Shown here: positions 1-6,616 of the stretch, in pieces | Layout: every line of letters begins with the position of its first letter | Position numbering within the stretch: position 1 is the first letter of the stretch | Position numbers and translations under genes: made by a program | Notes under the pieces: generated by a model | The model's database searches: none | What the model saw: the letters and a program-made list of their open reading frames with translations, nothing else | Told to the model about the DNA's origin: nothing | Source: Pseudomonas pergaminensis | Lineage (GTDB): Bacteria; Pseudomonadota; Gammaproteobacteria; Pseudomonadales; Pseudomonadaceae | Assembly: GCF_024112395.2 (NCBI RefSeq) | Contig: NZ_CP078013.2 | Span: 4,464,001 to 4,528,000, forward strand | Direction: 5' to 3' | Length of the DNA: 64,000 nt

Positions 1-1
1 C

Positions 2-769
2 GCGCTGGAGCATGTCGGCGAGCATTTTCGCGTCAAAGGCCCGCTGAACGTGGCGCGCTCGCCCCAGGGCCACCCGGTGATCGTGCAGGCCGGCTCCTCG
101 GAAACCGGCCGTGAACTGGCGGCGCAAACCGCCGAGGTGGTGTTTACCGCGCAGACATCGCTGGAAAATGCCCAGGGGTTTTATGCCGACCTCAAGGCGC
201 GCCTGGGGCGGCATGGACGTGAGCCGGATTCGCTGAAAATCATGCCGGGGGTGTTTGTGGTGGTGGGCCAGACCGAAGCCGAGGCCCAGGCGAAATTCGA
301 CGAGTTCCAGGACCTGGTCGAGCCGGAAGTCGGCGTGGCCTTGCTGGGGCGCATGCTGGGCAACTTCGACTTGTCTGGTTACCCGTTGGACGGGCCGCTG
401 CCGGCGTTGCCGTTGACTGACAGCGGGCAACGCAGCCGCCAGCAATTGCTCAGTGACCTGGCCCACCGCGAGCAACTGACACTCGCCCAACTGGGCCGGC
501 GGATTGCCGGTGGACGCGGGCATTACAGCCTGATCGGCACGCCCGCACAGATTGCCGATGAGCTGCAGCGCTGGTTCGAAGGTGGCGCCGCCGATGGTTT
601 CAACATTTTAGTGCCGCACCTGCCGGGCGGGCTGGAGGATTTCGCCCGATGGGTGGTGCCCGAGCTGCAGCGGCGCGGCCTATTCCGAACCGAATACACC
701 GGCTCGACCTTGCGTGAGAACCTCGGTTTGGCGCGCCCCGACCATCGCTTCAAAAAGGAGGAGGCATGA
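2..769 (+). CDS. Flavin-dependent monooxygenase, NtaA/SnaA/DszA type (C-terminal part)
   Basis: The reading frame is open from the window edge, so about 255 C-terminal residues are visible and the start lies outside. The text around residues 5-45 (EHFRVKGPLNVARSPQGHP, then VIVQAGSSETGRELAAQTAE) is typical of the FMNH2-dependent luciferase-like monooxygenases of the nitrilotriacetate, pristinamycin and dibenzothiophene type. These enzymes oxidise small organosulfur or amine substrates with reduced flavin from a partner reductase. The stop overlaps the start of the next gene by four bases (ATGA), so the two are translationally coupled. The partner is a sulfonate-type binding protein, which suggests use of an organosulfur compound. 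The exact substrate cannot be read from the sequence. Confidence 0.85.
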   Translation, partial: ALEHVGEHFRVKGPLNVARSPQGHPVIVQAGSSETGRELAAQTAEVVFTAQTSLENAQGFYADLKARLGRHGREPDSLKIMPGVFVVVGQTEAEAQAKFDEFQDLVEPEVGVALLGRMLGNFDLSGYPLDGPLPALPLTDSGQRSRQQLLSDLAHREQLTLAQLGRRIAGGRGHYSLIGTPAQIADELQRWFEGGAADGFNILVPHLPGGLEDFARWVVPELQRRGLFRTEYTGSTLRENLGLARPDHRFKKEEA

Positions 770-1686
770 AGATTCCGGCACTGTTACTGACCCTGCTGGC
801 CGTCACCCACACCGCTCTGGCGGCCGACCCCGCTACGCTGCGCATCGGCTACCAGAAAGGCTCCATCGCCCTGGTGCTCGCCAAGGAGCATGGCCTGCTG
901 GAAAAGCGCTTCCCACAGACCGCCGTGAAGTGGATCGAATTCCCCGCCGGCCCGCAGATGCTGGAAGCGCTCAACGTGGGCGCACTGGATGTGGGCTCCA
1001 CCGGCGACATCCCGCCCCTGTTCGCCCAGGCTGCCGGGGCCGACCTGCTCTACATCGGCGCCGAACCGCCCAAGCCCAGCGCAGAAACCATCCTGGTGCG
1101 CAACGACAGCCCGCTGCACTCAGTCGCGGATTTGAAGGGCAAGAAGGTTGCGTTCCAGAAGGGCTCCAGTTCCCATAACCTGATCCTGCGCGCCCTGAAC
1201 AAAGCCGGGCTGAGCTACAAGGATATCCAACCGGTGTACCTGCCGCCCGCAGACGCACGCGCAGCATTCGAGCAAGGCAGCGTGGACGCCTGGGCCATCT
1301 GGGAGCCTTACTCGTCCCTGGCCCTGAGCCAAAGCCCCAGCCATGTGCTGGCCAATGGCGAAGGCCTCGGTTTATCAGGACCGGTGTATACCGCCCGGCG
1401 TGAGTACGCGAAGACTAACGGAGCATTTGTGCACGACGTGCTCGATGAACTCAGCGCGGCCGAAGCCCTCACCCGCAGCCAGCGTGAGGACAGCCTCAAG
1501 GTGCTGACCGAATTCATGGGCCTGCCCGCCGAGGTAATCGCACGCTACATGGACAACCGCCCGCCTTCACCGATCCTGCCGATTGATGAAAAAGTCATCC
1601 AGGCACAGCAGGCGACGGCGGACCTGTTCTACCAAAACCGGTTGCTACCCAAGGCTATCGACGTGAAGCAAGCTGCTGCTCTGTAA
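766..1686 (+). CDS. SsuA-like aliphatic sulfonate ABC transporter substrate-binding protein
   Basis: 306 residues with a clear signal peptide (about residues 1-19, hydrophobic, ending ALA before ADP), so it is exported to the periplasm. The mature part reads like the SsuA/TauA/NrtA binding-protein family: RIGYQKGSIALVLAKEHGLL near the start, then FPAGPQMLEALNVGALDVG, and VDAWAIWEPY about two thirds along. Such proteins deliver sulfonates or sulfate esters to an SsuBC-type importer, but no permease or ATPase lies downstream here. A GGAGGAGG Shine-Dalgarno sits just before the ATG. The gene overlaps the preceding monooxygenase by four bases, so the pair probably acts on one sulfur source. Substrate is inferred from family only. 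Confidence 0.85.
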   Translation: MKIPALLLTLLAVTHTALAADPATLRIGYQKGSIALVLAKEHGLLEKRFPQTAVKWIEFPAGPQMLEALNVGALDVGSTGDIPPLFAQAAGADLLYIGAEPPKPSAETILVRNDSPLHSVADLKGKKVAFQKGSSSHNLILRALNKAGLSYKDIQPVYLPPADARAAFEQGSVDAWAIWEPYSSLALSQSPSHVLANGEGLGLSGPVYTARREYAKTNGAFVHDVLDELSAAEALTRSQREDSLKVLTEFMGLPAEVIARYMDNRPPSPILPIDEKVIQAQQATADLFYQNRLLPKAIDVKQAAAL

Positions 1687-1765
1687 GAGCCGGCGATGGC
1701 AGCGAGTAAACCCACCCTAACCACGATGCGAAGCGAGCCGCTCTTGATCTAGGTTTTGATCTTGA

Positions 1766-2010
1766 TCCTAGGCGCCCCGTCAAACACGCTGGCCGGAATT
1801 CGACAGGGATTTGGGGGGTAAACCGGCAGGGATGCCGGTTTAGCCGCCCCGCGCCATGGATGGCGCGTGGCGGCGGCCCCCCAAATACCTGTCGGATTAC
1901 GGGCACACCGAGCCTAGGCGAGGTGCCGAGTGTTGGGGCAAGAGCGTTTTGCTTACTTTTGCGCTTTTCAAAAGTGAGCCGCCGTAAGGGCGGAACCCAT
2001 AGCAGCCTTT
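1766..2010. repeat. Multi-stem palindromic intergenic element
   Basis: Bases 1801-1818 pair with 1877-1894 (17 of 18 positions). Inside this stem sit a perfect 10-bp hairpin (1819-1828 with 1833-1842, loop GGGA) and a second hairpin (GCGCCA at 1851-1856 with TGGCGC at 1861-1866). Together they form a cruciform-like structure of about 94 bases. The right flank carries another stem, ACTTTTG/CAAAAGT near 1955-1975, and a short GCCGCC/GGGCGG stem. The layout resembles dispersed non-coding repeats of Pseudomonas rather than a simple terminator. It lies between convergent genes and may also end transcription of the SsuA-like gene. Confidence 0.7.
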
Positions 2011-2049
2011 ACCTAAATAACGGATATGTACCTGGTCTGATCCAACATT

Positions 2050-2660
2050 CTGGTCGGCTGTCAGGCCGCCTTCGCGAGCAAGCCCGCTCCCACATTTGGG
2101 TCGCGGGGCAACAGTTTTAGAGTGGTTGGCTGTCAGGCCGCTTTCGCAGGCAAGCCAGCTCCCACATTTGGATCGTGGGGTGGCAGTTAGAGAGCGGTCG
2201 GCAGTTAGGCCGCCTTCGCAGGCAAGCCAGCTCCCACATTTGGATCGTGGGGTGGCAGTTAGAGAGCGGTCGGCTGTCAGGCCGCCTTCGCAGGCAAGCC
2301 AACTCCCACATTTGGATCGTGGGGTGGCAGTTAGAGAGCGGTCGGCTGTCGGGCCGCTTTCGCAGGCAAGCCAGCTCCCACATTTGGATCGTGGGGTGGC
2401 AGTTAGAGAGCGGTCGGCTGTCAGGCCGCTTTCGCAGGCAAGCCAGCTCCCACATTTGGATCGTGGGGTGGCAGTTAGAGAGCGGTTGGCTGTCAGGCCG
2501 CTTTCGCAGGCAAGCCAGCTCCCACATTTGGATCTTGGGGTAGCAGTTAGAGAGTGGTCGGCTGTCAGGCCGCTTTCGCAGGCAAGCCAGCTCCCACATT
2601 TGGATCGAGGGGCAGCAGTTCGGCCGCCATCGCTGGCAAGCCAGCTCCTACACTTTCAAC
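2050..2660. repeat. Tandem array of 72-bp REP-like units
   Basis: The string CACATTTGG recurs at 2091, 2163, 2235, 2307, 2379, 2451, 2523 and 2595, exactly 72 bases apart, followed by a shortened diverged unit near 2649. Each unit contains the REP-like core TTCGCAGGCAAGCCAGCTCC plus about 40 bases of linker including GGCAGTTAGAGAG. The first unit carries a different core flavour (GCGAGCAAGCCCGCTCC). All units point the same way, unlike the usual inverted REP pairs. Because 72 is a multiple of three, frames stay open on both strands; these are judged artefacts. The array abuts the 3' end of the fecE-like gene. Confidence 0.93.
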
Positions 2661-2670
2661 CAAGCCAGGC

Positions 2671-3456
2671 TTAAAGCCGTGTGCTTTTTTCGATCAAACA
2701 CATCGGCGTACCTGCCACCGGCTCACTCATCACCCGCACCTGCACCTCAAACACCTGCCGCATCAACCCGACACTGATCACCTCCCCCGGCGCCCCATCG
2801 GCCACCAACTGGCCGCCGTGCATCACCGCCAAGTGATCGGCGTAGCGACAGGCCTGGTTGATATCGTGGAGCACGGTGATCACCGTCTTGCCTTCAGCCG
2901 CCAGCTCAGCCATCAGGTCGAGCAATTCGACCTGATGGCTGATGTCGAGATAAGTGGTAGGTTCGTCGAGCAGCACCACCGGCGCGTTCTGCGCCAACAC
3001 CATGGCCAGCCAGGCCCGTTGACGCTGGCCGCCGGACAGGTCCGCCAGGGCGCGGTCGGCCAGAGTGTCCAGTTCCAAACGTTGCATGGCCTGGGTGACA
3101 TGGGATTGATCGTTGCCGCTCAGGCGTCCCCATAGCGAGTTGTGCGGGCTGCGGCCATAGGCAACCAACTGGCGCACGCTGACGCCTTCCGGCACCGGCA
3201 ACACCTGGGGCAAGAACGCGATCTGACGCGCCAATTGGCGGGCGGACAGGCTCGCGTAGGCCTGGCCATCCAGGGTCAATTCACCCTGGGTCGGCTTGAG
3301 AATGCGGGCGAAGGCCTTGAGCAAGGTGGATTTGCCGCAGCCATTGGGACCGATCAGGGCGGTGACCTTTCCGGCGGGGGGTGCAAAGGACAACCCCTGT
3401 ACGATACGCGTGGTGCCGTAGCCGATATCCAGCTCGCGTGCTTGAAGAATACTCAT
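2671..3456 (-). CDS. fecE: Iron-chelate ABC transporter ATPase (FecE-like)
   Basis: About 261 residues starting at MSILQARELDIGYG; a longer frame exists upstream but this ATG follows the permease stop by four bases. It is the cytoplasmic ATPase of a FecCD-type importer. Visible are Walker A (GPNGCGKST, around residue 39), the Q-loop region (FLPQVLPVPEG), the signature LSGGQRQRAWLAMVLAQ, Walker B with VVLLDEPTTYLD, and the switch histidine in TVLHDINQA. Last gene of the uptake operon. It would energise ferric-siderophore passage through the two permeases encoded just upstream. Confidence 0.92.
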   Translation of the reverse strand: MSILQARELDIGYGTTRIVQGLSFAPPAGKVTALIGPNGCGKSTLLKAFARILKPTQGELTLDGQAYASLSARQLARQIAFLPQVLPVPEGVSVRQLVAYGRSPHNSLWGRLSGNDQSHVTQAMQRLELDTLADRALADLSGGQRQRAWLAMVLAQNAPVVLLDEPTTYLDISHQVELLDLMAELAAEGKTVITVLHDINQACRYADHLAVMHGGQLVADGAPGEVISVGLMRQVFEVQVRVMSEPVAGTPMCLIEKSTRL

Positions 3457-3460
3457 GTCA

Positions 3461-4429
3461 TCAGCCCTTGAACCGTGCCAGCAACCAAAGAAAATACGGC
3501 GCACCGATCACTGCGGTGAGCACCCCGGCGGGGATTTCACTGGGCGCGATCAACGTACGCCCCAGCGTATCGGCCAGCACCAACAACAGCGCGCCAATCA
3601 GCATCGCGGCCGGCAGCAGGCACTGGTGATGCCCACCGACCAACCGGCGCGCCATGTGCGGCGCCACCAGGCCGATAAAACCAATCGGCCCGATCACGCC
3701 CACGCCCAGGCTGGTCAACACCACCGCGCACGCCATTGCCAGCCAGCGCGTGCGGCCCAGGACCGTGCCGAGACTGTGGGCGGCTTCATCGCCGAGGGCG
3801 ATCAGGTTCAGCGGCTTGGCCAGGCACAGGCCCAGGGGGATCAGCACCAGGAACGGCAGCACCAGCGCCACATGGTGCCAGTTGCGGCTCCACAGGCTGC
3901 CGGTCAGCGCGAGCAAGGCGGTGTTGATATCCAGCGGGTGGGACAGGATCAGGAATTCGGTGACACTGGACAGGGTCACCGCAATCGCCACGCCGGACAG
4001 CGCAAAGCGCACCCCGGAAAAACTCACCCCGGTGTTGTACAGCGCCAGCAGCAACGCGCCACCGGCACCGCCCAGGCAGGCCACCAGCGGCAGCCAGGCA
4101 ATCGGCAAATGCGGCCAGCCGATGATCGCGACGGTCAGTGCCAACCCGGCGCCCTGGGTCACACCGAGTATCTCCGGCGAGGCCAACGGGTTGCGGATCA
4201 CGCCCTGCACAATCGCGCCGGCAAGGCCGAAGGCGCAACCGGCCAGGATCGCGATCAGGCTACGTGGCAGGCGGTGGTTCCACACTTCGAAATCGAGGGC
4301 GTCGTGGGCCAGCAGGCGCTCCAAAACAGTATGCGGCGTGAGCCACAAGGTACCGGCGCTGAGGCTGACCAGGGTGGCCAGCAGCAACAGGCCGAGCAGC
4401 AGCCAGAGGCGCAGTCGTGGGCGGATCAT
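3461..4429 (-). CDS. fecD: Iron-chelate ABC transporter permease (FecD-like)
   Basis: 322 residues with roughly nine to ten hydrophobic segments, typical of the FecCD/BtuC permease family of the inner membrane. Family text is visible in HRLPRSLIAILAGCAFGLAG, GVIRNPLASPEILGVTQGAG and, near the end, GPIGFIGLVAPHMARRLVGG, the region that contacts the ATPase. Its start overlaps the stop of the other permease by four bases (4426-4429), so the two are translationally coupled. It should pair with the neighbouring permease as a heterodimer that carries the ferric chelate from the periplasmic binding protein into the cytoplasm. Confidence 0.92.
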   Translation of the reverse strand: MIRPRLRLWLLLGLLLLATLVSLSAGTLWLTPHTVLERLLAHDALDFEVWNHRLPRSLIAILAGCAFGLAGAIVQGVIRNPLASPEILGVTQGAGLALTVAIIGWPHLPIAWLPLVACLGGAGGALLLALYNTGVSFSGVRFALSGVAIAVTLSSVTEFLILSHPLDINTALLALTGSLWSRNWHHVALVLPFLVLIPLGLCLAKPLNLIALGDEAAHSLGTVLGRTRWLAMACAVVLTSLGVGVIGPIGFIGLVAPHMARRLVGGHHQCLLPAAMLIGALLLVLADTLGRTLIAPSEIPAGVLTAVIGAPYFLWLLARFKG

Positions 4430-5415
4430 AGGGCGCGCCTGGCAAGAAAGAGGAAGAACGGTGCGCCGATCAGGGCAGTGACCACGCCGGCCGGGGTCTC
4501 CACCGGAAACGCCACGGCGCGGCTGAGCAGGTCGGCGCCCAGTACGATCACAGCGCCCAATGCCGCGCTCAGCGGGATCAGCCAGCGGTAGTCATTGCCG
4601 AGGAACTGGCGAAGGATATTCGGTGCGATCAGCCCGACAAACCCGATCGGCCCCACCGCACACACGCTCGCCCCCACCAGCAGCAAGCTGGCGATAAACA
4701 CCTGCAGGCGCAGGCTGGCGATGCCCACGCCCAGCGAGCGGGCGGCGTCCTCACCGAGGTTGATCAGGTTCAGCCGCGGTGCACACCAAAGGGCCCACAG
4801 CCCGCCGATCAAGGTACATGGCCACAGCAATTGCACTTGCGCGGCGCCGACATTCGCCAGGGAACCGGCCAGCCAGTTGAGCACGCTTTGCGCCTGGGCC
4901 TCGACCAGGATCACCGTGAGCCGGGTCAAGGCCGCGCACAATGCCGCCACGGCCACGCCGGCCAATACCAGGCGGCCTTGGGCGGTGGTCGGCGACCACG
5001 CGCCGCCGAGGCTGAATACTGTGACCCAGGCCAGCGCGCCACCCAGGCAGGTCATCAACAACGCACCGCCCGCGAAGGGTGGCGCGACCAACCCAGTGGA
5101 AAACAACGCCAACCCCAGCGCCGCCCCCGCCGTCACACCAAACAAGGAGGGTGAAGCCAGCCGGTTGCGGGTAATGCCCTGCATCAACGCGCCGGCCAGG
5201 CCCAGGCACGCACCGACCAACGCCGCGCACACGGCACGCGGCACCCGCAACTGAGCGACGATATACGCCATGTTGCCGCCCACGCTGCCCTGATGCACCA
5301 GGCCATTCCATGCGTCCGTCGCGGTAAGCGTGAACGGCGACCAGCTGTACAGCGAACACCAGAACAACCCAGCGCCCAACAGCAGGATGCCAATGGCAGC
5401 GAAACTGCGTTGCAC
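4426..5415 (-). CDS. fecC: Iron-chelate ABC transporter permease (FecC-like)
   Basis: About 329 residues from a GTG start (VQRSFAAIGILLLGAG) located two bases after the stop of the fecB-like gene. A longer upstream frame would run back into fecB and is rejected. The protein has the repeated hydrophobic segments of FecCD permeases, with LRVPRAVCAALVGACLGLAG, GITRNRLASPSLFGVTAGAA and GPIGFVGLIAPNILRQFLGN. It forms the second half of the inner-membrane channel. All genes from fecB to fecE are packed with gaps of four bases or less or with overlaps, indicating one transcript. Confidence 0.9.
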   Translation of the reverse strand: MQRSFAAIGILLLGAGLFWCSLYSWSPFTLTATDAWNGLVHQGSVGGNMAYIVAQLRVPRAVCAALVGACLGLAGALMQGITRNRLASPSLFGVTAGAALGLALFSTGLVAPPFAGGALLMTCLGGALAWVTVFSLGGAWSPTTAQGRLVLAGVAVAALCAALTRLTVILVEAQAQSVLNWLAGSLANVGAAQVQLLWPCTLIGGLWALWCAPRLNLINLGEDAARSLGVGIASLRLQVFIASLLLVGASVCAVGPIGFVGLIAPNILRQFLGNDYRWLIPLSAALGAVIVLGADLLSRAVAFPVETPAGVVTALIGAPFFLFLARRAL

Positions 5416-5417
5416 GG

Positions 5418-6338
5418 TTATTGGCTCAATACGGCTTTGCCGCCCTTGAGAATCGCCAGCGCGTCTTCGGCGATCTGCTCCGACGCCAGCACGCCACGGT
5501 TGCGCGCCCAACTGTCGCCGTCCACTTCGGCTACGTGCTTATTGCGCACCGCACCGAGTACTTGCCACAGCGGCTGCTTGCTCCAGCTGTCGACAATGCT
5601 GGGGCGACGGTAGTGCCCGACCAGCAACCAGCCAGGGTCGAGGGCCAGCAGTTGCTCCAGGCTGACGAACTCGGTGGGCGCGGCGTTGGCGCGCACCGAT
5701 GGAACCTTCAGGCCGATGGCTTCAAGCACGCTGCCGGCATAGGAGTCCGGACCGTGCACGGAGAAGCTGTCCTCACGCGCCACCCCGAACAACACACTGG
5801 CGCCGGCGGGTATCTGTTGCGCAATGGCCTTGAGGTTTTCACGGTTCTGCTGGATGCGTGCTTGCATCTGCGCGCTCTTGCCAAGGGCTTTGCCGATCAG
5901 CTCGGCGGATTTCAGGCTGCCCTGGTAATCCTCGCCACGCGAGGGCAGCAACAGCGTCGGCGCGATACTCGCCAGGTCGCTGTACAAGGCCTGGTGGCGG
6001 TTGAGGTCGGCCACGATCAGGTCCGGCTTGAGCCGGGCGATTTCCTCGATGCTCGGCTGCGAGCGCAGGCCCACGGACGTCCACTGACCGATGGCCTGGC
6101 GCACACGGGGCAGTACACGGTTGGCATCGCCATCATCGGCAGCGCCGACCGGCGTTACGTCAACGGCGGCCAGGCTGTCGAGGAAGGAAAACTCCAGCAC
6201 CACCACACGCTTGGGCGCATCCGGCAGATGCACCGCGTGCTGGCCGTCGTTGAGGTCGATGGGGGCGGCGCTCAGCAGGCTTGAAGACAACGCCAACACG
6301 CAGGCGGCAAGGGTGGGGATGGAGCGCAGCATTCGCAT
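5418..6338 (-). CDS. fecB: Ferric-dicitrate-type periplasmic binding protein (FecB-like)
   Basis: 306 residues with a signal peptide (about residues 1-24, ending LLSAA). The mature part closely follows E. coli FecB: RVVVLEFSFLDSLAAVDVTP, then VGLRSQPSIEEIARLKPDLIVAD, IAPTLLLPSRGEDYQG and WLLVGHYRRPSIVDSW. FecB binds iron citrate in the periplasm and hands it to FecCDE. Here the outer-membrane receptor next door is not FecA-like, so the true ligand may be another citrate-containing or hydroxycarboxylate siderophore such as vibrioferrin. That ligand assignment is inference. Confidence 0.9.
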   Translation of the reverse strand: MRMLRSIPTLAACVLALSSSLLSAAPIDLNDGQHAVHLPDAPKRVVVLEFSFLDSLAAVDVTPVGAADDGDANRVLPRVRQAIGQWTSVGLRSQPSIEEIARLKPDLIVADLNRHQALYSDLASIAPTLLLPSRGEDYQGSLKSAELIGKALGKSAQMQARIQQNRENLKAIAQQIPAGASVLFGVAREDSFSVHGPDSYAGSVLEAIGLKVPSVRANAAPTEFVSLEQLLALDPGWLLVGHYRRPSIVDSWSKQPLWQVLGAVRNKHVAEVDGDSWARNRGVLASEQIAEDALAILKGGKAVLSQ

Positions 6339-6419
6339 GAAAAGGACCTCGGCGTTAAAACACCCCAGCTAGACAGGCTGGGGAAAACGGCGGGTACTAT
6401 TCCATATCGAGGCGGCGTG

Positions 6420-6438
6420 ATCAAAAAACATTCTCATT
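6420..6438 (-). promoter_or_regulatory. Possible Fur box upstream of fecB
   Basis: On the minus strand this 19-mer reads AATGAGAATGTTTTTTGAT. The first half matches the Fur motif AATGAGAAT exactly; the second half is poor. It lies about 80 bases before the fecB start. An iron-uptake operon is expected to be Fur-repressed, so the site is plausible but weak. Confidence 0.4.
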
Positions 6439-6465
6439 TATACCCCGCTCGACGATGTGGATGCA

Positions 6466-6577
6466 GGCTTGCCCCGCGCTCGGCTGCGCAGCAGCCCCAA
6501 CAAGAACACCGCATCGTCTCAGGTGGAACGCGGTGCCAGGTTTTCGGGCGGCTTCGTCACCCGGCGCGGGGCAAGCC
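6466..6577. repeat. REP-like inverted pair
   Basis: A perfect 14-bp inverted repeat: GGCTTGCCCCGCGC at 6466-6479 and its complement at 6564-6577, separated by 84 bases. It lies between the TonB receptor gene and fecB, where it could reduce read-through or stabilise the receptor mRNA 3' end. Confidence 0.65.
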
Positions 6578-6616
6578 CACTCACTACAGAAGCAGGCCCA
6601 CACCGAAAGCCCAGTG

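Noticed and set aside
1860..2120. Small open frame across the palindromic element
   Set aside because: It is made of stem-loop repeat sequence and lacks a Shine-Dalgarno.
2050..2660. Possible CRISPR array because of regular repeats
   Set aside because: The whole 72-bp unit repeats with no unique spacers, the unit is REP-like, and no cas gene is near.
3455..4591. Glutamine/arginine-rich open frame antisense to the Fec permeases
   Set aside because: Low-complexity shadow of membrane-protein codons on the other strand.
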